18,812 nt of DNA from positions 1 through 18,812 of the forward strand of contig CAAGQE010000195.1 of NCBI GenBank assembly GCA_900772035.1, read 5' to 3'. Source of the DNA: Candidatus Gastranaerophilales bacterium. GTDB taxonomy: Bacteria > Cyanobacteriota > Vampirovibrionia > Gastranaerophilales > Gastranaerophilaceae. Shown here one piece after another: positions 8,627 through 14,044 of this stretch (the first letter of the stretch is position 1; each line of letters starts with the position of its first letter). The translations under genes and the position numbers were made by a program. The notes under the pieces were generated by a model that saw nothing but the letters and a program-made list of their open reading frames with translations, had not been told where the DNA came from and searched no databases.

Positions 8627-8638
8627 ATAACACAAATA
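8627..8638. repeat. Half copy of dispersed palindrome
   Basis: ATAACACAAATA matches the left part of the palindrome but the GTGTTAT arm is missing. It may be a decayed copy or chance. Confidence 0.4.
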
Positions 8639-8711
8639 CGAAAAAAATGTTACCCACCCGAACTAATACTTTAGTATAATTCGTAATCTTAAACAGTAGT
8701 GGTAGTAAGGG

Positions 8712-8740
8712 TTTACAAAATTAAAACTTGTTGTTATAAT
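8712..8740 (+). promoter_or_regulatory. Sigma70 promoter for ssrA
   Basis: TTTACA (8712-8717) and an exact TATAAT (8735-8740) are 17 bases apart. Transcription from about 8747 would give a precursor with about 144 bases of 5' extension before the mature tmRNA. Confidence 0.7.
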
Positions 8741-8770
8741 ACTTAACATATCGAATAGGTACAAAATATT

Positions 8771-8787
8771 TAACACAAATAGTGTTA
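8771..8787. repeat. Dispersed palindrome, copy in ssrA leader
   Basis: TAACACAAATAGTGTTA is an exact core with 6-base arms. It lies inside the predicted 5' extension of the ssrA precursor and would form a small hairpin in the RNA. Confidence 0.8.
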
Positions 8788-8830
8788 TTTCTTGAAAAAT
8801 AAGGCTGTTTGTGAGTTAATATTTTTAGAA

Positions 8831-8854
8831 AACACATGCTTCAAATAGTGTTAT
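8831..8854. repeat. Interrupted copy of dispersed palindrome
   Basis: AACAC (8831-8835) and CAAATAGTGTTAT (8842-8854) are separated by six inserted bases. The arms can still pair. It is the second copy in the ssrA leader, about 60 bases after the first. Confidence 0.6.
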
Positions 8855-8890
8855 CGAACTTTGAAAACAAAATAAACAAAAATAAAACAT

Positions 8891-9277
8891 GGGGACGCTA
8901 TGGATTTGACGGGGCGATTGAGGTAATCGTGCTGCGGGTCCCGGCGCTGTTCCGGGTTATCAACGAGCAAACGATTTACATGCTAACAATGTAATCAAAG
9001 CTGACTTCTCAAGAGTTAGAACTCTTGCTGCTTAGTATTTAAGCAGGTCACCTCTGTACGACCAGCTTGCCGTTTTGCAGGGGAAATTATGCAAGTTGCT
9101 GCGTATGACGGTTGTAAATACGCCTAAGACTACAACCAAACTCGGTAGAGTCTAAAATGCTTTATCGGTATGTGGGGAAGTGGTTCGTGCCGCAATACCG
9201 ACGAGAATAACAGACCTACGCTCGTAGATGTGCGCTTATTTCCGTTTCGGACGTGAGTTCGACTCTCACCGTCTCCA
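8891..9277 (+). ncRNA. ssrA: tmRNA (transfer-messenger RNA), one-piece
   Basis: tmRNA rescues stalled ribosomes and tags the unfinished protein for proteolysis, acting with SmpB. Seen: the 5' end GGGGACGCTATGGATTTGAC and the 3' end with T-arm GTGAG-TTCGACT-CTCAC and CGTCTCC. The acceptor stem GGGGACG/CGTCTCC pairs over seven positions with one G-U. CCA is not encoded and would be added after A9277. The CCCGG/CCGGG stem before the tag fits the first pseudoknot. The tag stop codon lies in the hairpin CTGCTTA/TAAGCAG, as in known tmRNAs. The 5' and 3' halves are in normal order, so it is not a permuted two-piece tmRNA. A strong promoter lies upstream. The DNA just after the 3' end looks like an inserted islet with a displaced partial ssrA copy at its far end. 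Confidence 0.97.
8967..9035 (+). other. tmRNA tag-peptide reading frame
   Basis: The frame starts at resume codon GCA (8967) and ends at TAG (9033-9035). It encodes 22 residues, beginning ANDLHANN and ending RTLAA. The final LAA matches the ClpXP-type degron of other tags. With the alanine carried by the tmRNA the full tag would be 23 residues. The resume codon is inferred from the frame and its A-N-D start. Confidence 0.88.
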
Positions 9278-9381
9278 TAATTTTAAAATTTTGCAATTTA
9301 CTCCTTATAACGCAGTATTTTCAATGCTTGCAGAGTTCTGACAAATTTTTATATTTTTAGAAAAATTTGCATAAAAAATTA

Positions 9382-9405
9382 AAACCCTCTATTCTAAAGG
9401 GGTTT
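9382..9405 (-). terminator. Candidate terminator of the HEPN gene
   Basis: AAACCC (9382-9387) pairs with GGGTTT (9400-9405), with a few more weak pairs inside. On the minus strand it is followed by TAATTTTTT. It lies about 28 bases beyond the HEPN stop codon. Confidence 0.5.
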
Positions 9406-9432
9406 AGATGTTCGTTTCGCACAAACTTTCTA

Positions 9433-10188
9433 CTATTTTTTATTTGTTTTTATAGAATATATTTGTCTTCCTATTGACCAATATTGTGGTAAATTTTCGA
9501 TTGGTAAACCATTAATAAAAGCAATATCATCGAAAATATCCACAATTTCTCTATCTTTTATTTCAAAAATTTGAGGATAATATTTTGCAATCAATTCTAA
9601 TATATTATTTATTGTTGGTTTTATTTTTGGTAATTCATGAATAAAATAATTTTTACAATGAAGTTGTGTTTCCCAAAATGCCAAAGTTTTAATATATTCT
9701 AATTTGTTGTTTTTATATGTATCTATATCAAAATGCATTATTACATTTCTTAATTTACTCAATTTAGATGAATATGCTTTTACATCATTTAACGAACAAT
9801 TTTTTGTGTAAAAATTATTATTAAATAAAGGGTTTTTATATATTAAGCTATGTCTTGATATTAAACTCAATATATCTGACAAATATGCCAAATTAATAAA
9901 ATCTCTAAACTTCTCATCATCTTGCTTTGATGAATTAATAATGTCCTTTAATCTATTTCTTGTTTCAATTTTCCCTTTTTTGGTACGCTTTTTATAATTA
10001 TATTTTGATATTTCAATTATTTTTGAATCTTTAAATGCAGGAATTAACCTAAAAAATTTTTTATCTTTTGCCGCTATAGACATTGCATTTGTAAAACACA
10101 TTTTCAAGCATAATTCAATATCCATTACCCTTTTATATATTTTACTGAATTCTATAATATCATTTTTATTACATGAACATTTCAACAT
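9433..10188 (-). CDS. HEPN-motif protein, possible RNase toxin or abortive-infection protein (251 aa)
   Basis: I do not recognise an exact family. Seen: a mostly helical, Lys/Asn/Ile-rich soluble protein without signal peptide or membrane segments. It contains SKLRNVIMHFD with Arg147-Asn148 and His152, the R-N-x3-H form of the HEPN RNase motif (general pattern Rx4-6H). HEPN proteins are common RNase toxins and antiphage effectors, including the Abi families. An N-terminal CSCNK and basic YNYKKRTKKGK (about 63-73) could aid RNA binding. The gene is far more AT-rich than its neighbours and has no Shine-Dalgarno, unlike most genes here, which points to transfer. It sits alone in a putative island after ssrA. 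No MNT-type antitoxin gene is adjacent. A defence or toxin role is inference; a pseudo-active HEPN scaffold is possible. Confidence 0.6.
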   Translation of the reverse strand: MLKCSCNKNDIIEFSKIYKRVMDIELCLKMCFTNAMSIAAKDKKFFRLIPAFKDSKIIEISKYNYKKRTKKGKIETRNRLKDIINSSKQDDEKFRDFINLAYLSDILSLISRHSLIYKNPLFNNNFYTKNCSLNDVKAYSSKLSKLRNVIMHFDIDTYKNNKLEYIKTLAFWETQLHCKNYFIHELPKIKPTINNILELIAKYYPQIFEIKDREIVDIFDDIAFINGLPIENLPQYWSIGRQIYSIKTNKK

Positions 10189-10235
10189 ATAAATATTTTA
10201 ACATAACACTTGTAAAAGGTATAGAAATATGTTAA

Positions 10236-10262
10236 AGTATATGTGTAACCTATTGTATTCAA
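10236..10262 (-). promoter_or_regulatory. Candidate promoter of the HEPN gene
   Basis: On the minus strand TTGAAT (10257-10262) and TATACT (10236-10241) are 15 bases apart, a short spacing. The leader would be about 40 bases with no Shine-Dalgarno. Confidence 0.3.
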
Positions 10263-10361
10263 TACAAAAATAACTGGATTTATTCCGTAAGTGTTATTGG
10301 TTGCCTTAAGAAATTTTGCGAGAGATACTGGATTTATTCCATTAAAGTATCTCTCGTTTTG
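10245..10361 (+). ncRNA. Candidate structured RNA with two similar hairpins
   Basis: Two hairpins share the identical 14-base block ACTGGATTTATTCC (10273-10286 and 10327-10340). In each, ACT pairs with AGT and the apex can form GGA-TTTAT-TCC. The second has a perfect 11-base stem and a short T-run, so it can end a rightward transcript. A weak promoter, TTGTAA (10210-10215) with TAAAGT (10233-10238) at 17 bases, would start near 10245, divergent from the HEPN gene. The block may equally function in the leader of the HEPN transcript. No known RNA family is recognised. Confidence 0.3.
10319..10361 (+). terminator. Terminator-like hairpin with 11-base perfect stem
   Basis: CGAGAGATACT (10319-10329) pairs exactly with AGTATCTCTCG (10346-10356), followed by TTTTGT. 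The T-run is short, so termination may be partial. Confidence 0.5.
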
Positions 10362-10460
10362 TATGTATGTATTTATTTAATTTTTCGAAATCATACACTC
10401 CTAATAAACTATATAAAGATTTAAATAGTTTTTCAATAAATAAGTTCTGACATTGACACG

Positions 10461-10577
10461 TAGAGTCCACCATTTAAGAGGTTATTAATGATAGTAACCT
10501 CTTCTTTAATGCTCATCGGGAGCGGTTCGTGTCGAAGTGATAATTTTCGCTGAAAATTATCACCGCCTCCATAATTT
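10461..10577 (+). pseudogene. Degenerate copy of the ssrA 3' third
   Basis: Four blocks match ssrA in the same order: TAGAGTC (10461-10467 versus 9146-9152), AATGCTxATCGG (10508-10519 versus AATGCTxxATCGG at 9156-9168), GGTTCGTGxCG (10524-10534 versus 9182-9192) and TCACCGxCTCCATAATTT (10560-10577 versus 9266-9283). Between them the copy has gained a 9-base-stem hairpin (10476-10484/10495-10503), lost about 10 bases in the third interval, and replaced the region before the T-arm. The T-arm position now holds a perfect 11-base hairpin, 10537-10547/10553-10563, with a TTTTCGCTG core like the original loop. There is no 5' half or tag frame. It fits a displaced 3' end left by island insertion. 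The clean stems leave open a new structural role. Confidence 0.6.
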
Positions 10578-10619
10578 AAAAATTTAAGAGAAAATAGAGA
10601 TAAGGTTAAAACATATTAA

Positions 10620-10648
10620 TTGCTAGAATAGATTAAATATGCTAAAAT
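10620..10648 (+). promoter_or_regulatory. Promoter of the zinc-ribbon membrane protein gene
   Basis: TTGCTA (10620-10625) and TAAAAT (10643-10648) are 17 bases apart, placing the start about 15 bases before the ATG, with AGAGG in the leader. Confidence 0.55.
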
Positions 10649-10670
10649 CAGTAAAACAAAGAGGTCTGTT

Positions 10671-11315
10671 ATGAAATGTAAAATATGCGGTATTGAAAAC
10701 TCTGACAAAGAAAAAATTTGCAAATATTGCGGAAGTCCGTTAAGAATATCCGCATCTGCGATACCGTTGATTGTATATTTCATTGTATTGGTTATTTTGA
10801 AAATAACATTAAAAGATTTTTCAAAGACACATCAGTTTGAATATTTTGCAATTTATGGTTTATATCTTTTATTCGGTATTTTTATATGCGTAAAATCCTT
10901 TATTTACAGTTGTCAAAGCCGAAATATCCGTAAGAAAAATAATATAAACATCAAAGAATTAATTAACCTTAAAACAAAAGAGGGAATGGACATTTGCAGA
11001 GAAATTCCGTTGACTTTGATGAACCAAGGGGAGAAAAACGAGCCTTGTAATTTGATAGTTGAAGAATCATATTTCTATATAAAAAATAAAGAGACCACCG
11101 AAGAAAACATTAAAAGAATTTTGATTTCTGATATTTCAAAAATTGAGGTTACAAAAATTAAAAAGTTCAAAGGTGTAAAACTTTTGCATATCGTATTTTT
11201 GCTGAAAAATAACGAACAACTTATGTTTTCGGCTGACGATGTTTCCGCTTTTTTCATCGGATTTTTTGCCGAAAAATATCAAATCCCAACAGAAAAAATC
11301 GAAAAACACAAATAG
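10671..11315 (+). CDS. Zinc-ribbon, two-helix membrane protein with cytosolic C-terminal domain (214 aa)
   Basis: Function unknown. Seen: an N-terminal zinc ribbon CKICG...CKYCG with Cys3, Cys6, Cys17 and Cys20; two transmembrane helices at about 29-46 and 58-77; a basic stretch; and a C-terminal soluble domain of about 110 residues of alternating beta-like segments (CNLIVEESYFYI, ILISDISKIEVTKI, LLHIVFLLKNNEQLMF). That domain resembles small bacterial PH-like domains, although the match is weak. ATG at 10671 has AGAGG upstream and a good promoter. The stop codon TAG lies inside an exact copy of the dispersed palindrome, and the gene converges with the SGNH hydrolase gene two bases away. Zinc-ribbon plus membrane architecture is common in uncharacterised proteins of anaerobes, and no pathway can be named. 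Confidence 0.7.
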   Translation: MKCKICGIENSDKEKICKYCGSPLRISASAIPLIVYFIVLVILKITLKDFSKTHQFEYFAIYGLYLLFGIFICVKSFIYSCQSRNIRKKNNINIKELINLKTKEGMDICREIPLTLMNQGEKNEPCNLIVEESYFYIKNKETTEENIKRILISDISKIEVTKIKKFKGVKLLHIVFLLKNNEQLMFSADDVSAFFIGFFAEKYQIPTEKIEKHK

Positions 11316-11319
11316 TGTT
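11305..11319. repeat. Dispersed palindrome spanning two convergent stop codons
   Basis: AACACAAATAGTGTT is exact. Its TAG is the stop of the rightward zinc-ribbon gene. Its last two T bases form part of the stop codon of the leftward SGNH gene (11318-11320). A hairpin here could mark both 3' ends, but no T-run follows. Confidence 0.85.
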
Positions 11320-12325
11320 ATTCATATAATCTCTTGCATAACGGAGGGATAATTGTTGCCCAAGCCTTTGCGTTCGGGTGGATTGTAACGGTTCTTTCAT
11401 TGTCGATAATCTCGTCGGCAGTTGCTTTTCTCCCGATGAGTTCATCTGTTCTGATTACAGTCACACCTGATTTTTCAAGTTCTTTCCATCTCGGACTGTT
11501 TAAAATTTTGATTTCGATATCGTCGATATTGAGGTTGCATTTGCGAACCAAATCCTCGGAATCGGAGTATATTAACAACACAAATTTTGCACTCGGAAAG
11601 TTTTTTTGCACATCAGATTTTATGGTCAAAATCTCATTGAAAAATACGTCAAGGATTTTGTTTTCGGTGTCTGATTTCAAACTTGAAATGAAGAGTTTAT
11701 TTTTGAGTACAAAAATCGAGTACAAATTATCAAACGGTGTTGTTTTTTGTCCCTTCAAAAGCCCGTAATTTCTAAGGTATTTATATCTGTATTGGCGATT
11801 TGGGCTGACAAGTCTTGTCGGTTGGTTATAACCGTATGTGTAAATTACGTAATCCAAAGATTTTTGCTTATCAGGGGCAGTCGTTTTAATCAGATTAATA
11901 TTTCTGTCATCTTTCATTTCCAAAAGAGAATATTCAATACCCTCGGTACACCAACCCCAATTGTAGACAGGTTTTTTCAAATATTCGGAAAGTTGATATC
12001 CGAAAGTTTCTTTTTTAGTTAAACCTAGTCCGTAGGTATAAGAATCGCCCAGCAACAAAATTGCGGGAGATTTATATTTTTCGCCGACAAATGAGCGTCC
12101 GTCTTTTTCAAAATAAATAGGGTCGCCCTTTTTGGGCTTTTGATAATTTATATAAATATGATTGTCGACGACAAATTCATCTTTAATTTTGTCATACTGT
12201 TTATAATTTAAAAAACCGCCATCTTGTGTTGTGAATAGTGATTTGTAGGCAAAAACTTCCAATGCGGTCAAAAATACAACCGCAACTGCAATGTTTGTTA
12301 ATATTATTTTAACGGCATTTTTCAC
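11318..12325 (-). CDS. SGNH/GDSL-type hydrolase with N-terminal membrane anchor (335 aa)
   Basis: This is a predicted extracytoplasmic SGNH esterase or acyltransferase, held by an N-terminal hydrophobic helix (about 6-27). Seen: block I LLLGDSYTYG with nucleophile Ser95, a Gly in NWGWCTEG (block II), YTYGYNQ (about 162-168) as block III with Gly165 and Asn167, and TIHPNAKAW near the C-terminus with His316 as catalytic His. All four signature residues are present, so it is probably active. The start is GTG at 12325, since a stop codon lies directly upstream in frame. A near-consensus promoter places the transcription start on or next to that GTG, suggesting a leaderless mRNA. The substrate is unknown; deacetylation or acyl transfer on surface polysaccharide would fit the MBOAT operon at the left of the window, but they are not linked. 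Confidence 0.8.
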   Translation of the reverse strand: MKNAVKIILTNIAVAVVFLTALEVFAYKSLFTTQDGGFLNYKQYDKIKDEFVVDNHIYINYQKPKKGDPIYFEKDGRSFVGEKYKSPAILLLGDSYTYGLGLTKKETFGYQLSEYLKKPVYNWGWCTEGIEYSLLEMKDDRNINLIKTTAPDKQKSLDYVIYTYGYNQPTRLVSPNRQYRYKYLRNYGLLKGQKTTPFDNLYSIFVLKNKLFISSLKSDTENKILDVFFNEILTIKSDVQKNFPSAKFVLLIYSDSEDLVRKCNLNIDDIEIKILNSPRWKELEKSGVTVIRTDELIGRKATADEIIDNERTVTIHPNAKAWATIIPPLCKRLYE

Positions 12326-12331
12326 TCCTCA

Positions 12332-12360
12332 ATTGTACAAATATTGCCAATCTTTGTCAA
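12332..12360 (-). promoter_or_regulatory. Near-consensus promoter of the SGNH hydrolase
   Basis: On the minus strand an exact TTGACA (12355-12360) and TACAAT (12332-12337) are 17 bases apart. A start seven bases downstream falls on G12325, the first base of the GTG codon, so the GAGGA sequence would lie outside the RNA. Confidence 0.7.
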
Positions 12361-12444
12361 ACTTGCCGTACCGTGTTTGCTCTGTCGGCTAATGTTGAAA
12401 TCGGTTGCGTTGTTTATACCCTAAGTATAAGAAAGGAGCCGATT

Positions 12445-12828
12445 ATGGACGAAAAATTACATAAAATCAGATTTGATACGGAAAAGGCAGCAAAATATTT
12501 TACGAAAATTATGGCATATACGGTAGGACCTGTTGAACTTCAAGACATGATGGCGGATAAAAAGGTTGAAGTTATTGACGTTAGAGATAAAGAAGATTTT
12601 GATGACGGACATATCCCGAATGCAATTTCTATGCCGAGAGCCGAAATGCCCGACAGATTGAACGAACTTTCAAAAGACAAATTGTACGTAATTTATTGCT
12701 ACAATCAACAATGTCATCTGGGCGCTTGTGCTTGTCGATTTTTGGCGGTAAATGATTACCACGCAATGCATTTGGACGGCGGGTTCAAGGTTTGGAGCGA
12801 AGATTTTAAATTTGATGTTCAAAAATAG
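12445..12828 (+). CDS. Single-domain rhodanese-like sulfurtransferase (127 aa)
   Basis: This is a cytosolic rhodanese-fold protein that carries sulfane sulfur on a cysteine persulfide. Seen: VEVIDVRDKEDFDDGHIPNAISMP (about 41-64) with the conserved Asp-x-Arg (Asp45, Arg47) and GHIPNA, then the active-site segment VIYCYNQQCHLGACA with probable catalytic Cys85 followed by Cys90, and a closing LDGGFKVW (110-117). These are in the normal order. The loop Cys-Tyr-Asn-Gln-Gln-Cys lacks the usual Gly/Arg-rich sequence, so substrate preference may differ. The frame is open from 12373, but ATG at 12445 is chosen because AAGGAG precedes it by six bases. The final length fits a single rhodanese domain. 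A strong terminator follows, so it is probably monocistronic. Confidence 0.88.
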   Translation: MDEKLHKIRFDTEKAAKYFTKIMAYTVGPVELQDMMADKKVEVIDVRDKEDFDDGHIPNAISMPRAEMPDRLNELSKDKLYVIYCYNQQCHLGACACRFLAVNDYHAMHLDGGFKVWSEDFKFDVQK

Positions 12829-12835
12829 CAAATTC

Positions 12836-12864
12836 ACCCTCGGTTTTAGGATTGAGGGTTTTTT
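12836..12864 (+). terminator. Terminator of the rhodanese gene
   Basis: ACCCTC (12836-12841) pairs with GAGGGT (12854-12859) around a 12-base loop, followed by a run of T to 12864. Confidence 0.8.
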
Positions 12865-12865
12865 A

Positions 12866-12893
12866 TTGAAAAAAATTTTGTTTGTTGTATTCT
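12866..12893 (+). promoter_or_regulatory. Candidate promoter of the activase-PHP operon
   Basis: TTGAAA (12866-12871) and TATTCT (12888-12893) are 16 bases apart, directly after the preceding terminator. The start would be about 17 bases before the ATG at 12917. Confidence 0.4.
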
Positions 12894-12916
12894 TTAGTCA
12901 AGTTAAGGTTTAAGTT

Positions 12917-14044
12917 ATGAATGTGGCATCAGATAAAATCAAACAAATAGGCATTCCGAGAGCGATTTCATATTACAACAATTATCCGTTCTATTACGGT
13001 TTTTTCAAGTCGCTCGGATTTGAAGTCGTTATATCAGACAAAACGACTACAAAACTTATCAACGAAGGCTCAAAATATGTTGTTTCGGACACTTGTCTGC
13101 CAATAAAAGTTTATGTTGGTCACGTCGTGAACCTTTTGGATAAAGGTTGTGATACGATTTTCGTTCCGTCTTTGCAATCAACCGCATTCAAAATCAATAA
13201 TTGCAGCAAAATCAGAGGGCTGCCCGAAATTATCAGAAACGTTATCGACCGCGATTTCAAAATGATTGAACCGACTTTGGACAAAACGGAAAATATCGGA
13301 TTGAATGATTTTTGCACAATGATTGCAAATGATTTGGAAATTTTTGATGAAAATACGATAAAATCTGCGATGAAAGCGGGTTTTGAAATGTATAACAATT
13401 TCCTCGAAATGACACAATCGGGTGTTTCTTACACGGAAGCCCTGAGAAATGCTCTCGATGGAAAAATGGCCAAAAAGACCGTGGATATTGTCCGTCCGAT
13501 ATCGGTTGTTGTAATGGCTCACGGCTACAATCTTTTTGACGAACATATTTCGATGAACTTAATCAAAAAACTCGAAAAAATGGGTGTTAAAGTTTACACA
13601 GGTTTGAATGTTGCAAAAGATGATGCAGTTGCTGCAATAAAAAACATCGGCGAATTTCAATATTGGGCGAACGAACTCGATTTGACGGGAACTGCCGCTC
13701 ATTATCTTTTAAACAACAAAATTGACGGTATTATTGCGCTTTCTGCATTCGGTTGCGGACCCGATTCTCTGATGTTTCAAGAAATGGAATATCATGCAAA
13801 GGACAAAAATGTTCCGATTATTCACCTCACAGTTGATGAACACACGGGGGAAGCAGGCTTCGTGACAAGATTGGACGCATTCGTTGATATGTTAATCAGA
13901 AAAAAACGCTTAAATGCAGTCAAAAAGCAAAAAATGGGCGAAAAACTTCTACCTTCGACAAATCCGAACCAATTCTTGGCTTTGAAAAAATACGGTCAAA
14001 AAATTTCAGAAAAATCGGTAACAACTTCCAATGTCCAGATGTAA
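12917..14044 (+). CDS. Acyl-CoA dehydratase activase-related protein, COG3580/DUF2229-like (375 aa)
   Basis: The protein belongs to the group found with, or fused to, the ATP-dependent activator of 2-hydroxyacyl-CoA dehydratases. Its own biochemical role is poorly known. Seen: the family start IGIPRAISYY...PFYYGFFKSLGFEVVISDKT (about 11-43), then SDTCLPIKVYVGHVVNL with Cys60, IFVPSLQ, NNCSKIRG with Cys96, AFGCGPDSL with Cys280, and the closing TGEAGFVTRLDAFVDM. The cysteines could bind an Fe-S cluster. The ATPase (BadF/BcrA/HSP70-actin) domain is absent, so this is the stand-alone C-terminal type. ATG at 12917 has only a weak TTAAGG ribosome site. It overlaps the PHP gene by 14 bases and shares an operon with a COG3581-like relative. 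No dehydratase subunits are in the window. Confidence 0.82.
   Translation: MNVASDKIKQIGIPRAISYYNNYPFYYGFFKSLGFEVVISDKTTTKLINEGSKYVVSDTCLPIKVYVGHVVNLLDKGCDTIFVPSLQSTAFKINNCSKIRGLPEIIRNVIDRDFKMIEPTLDKTENIGLNDFCTMIANDLEIFDENTIKSAMKAGFEMYNNFLEMTQSGVSYTEALRNALDGKMAKKTVDIVRPISVVVMAHGYNLFDEHISMNLIKKLEKMGVKVYTGLNVAKDDAVAAIKNIGEFQYWANELDLTGTAAHYLLNNKIDGIIALSAFGCGPDSLMFQEMEYHAKDKNVPIIHLTVDEHTGEAGFVTRLDAFVDMLIRKKRLNAVKKQKMGEKLLPSTNPNQFLALKKYGQKISEKSVTTSNVQM

Larger units (their letters stand above)
8551..8890. other. Intergenic region between GH57 gene and ssrA
   Basis: These 340 bases separate divergent transcripts. They hold the GH57 ribosome site, a strong ssrA promoter (8712-8740), a second isolated TATAAT (8675-8680) without a -35 box, and three full or partial copies of the dispersed palindrome. 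I find no coding sequence. Confidence 0.6.
9278..10577. mobile_element. Putative small island inserted at the ssrA 3' end
   Basis: The left edge is the 3' end of ssrA. The right edge is an 18-base copy of it: TCACCGTCTCCATAATTT at 9266-9283 and the same with one change (T to C) at 10560-10577. The interval is more AT-rich than its surroundings; line 9661-9720, for example, has 14 G/C in 60 bases. It contains one HEPN-motif gene without a ribosome site and a pair of structured hairpins. tmRNA genes are well-known integration targets. No integrase or transposase is present, so this would be a remnant or a passenger element mobilised by a helper. The interpretation is inference from the repeat and composition. 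Confidence 0.5.

Noticed and set aside
8891..9277. Permuted two-piece tmRNA as in some cyanobacteria
   Set aside because: The 5' and 3' acceptor strands are in standard order, with the tag frame between them.
10273..10340. Possible CRISPR repeats
   Set aside because: There are only two units of 14 bases, with no array, no regular spacers and no cas genes.
10377..10402. Five-codon minus-strand leader peptide (MISKN) behind AGGAG
   Set aside because: The spacing from AGGAG to ATG is only three bases and the peptide is too short to support without conservation.
13178..13546. 122-aa minus-strand open frame
   Set aside because: It is a shadow of the COG3580-like gene, with no ribosome site or recognisable domain.
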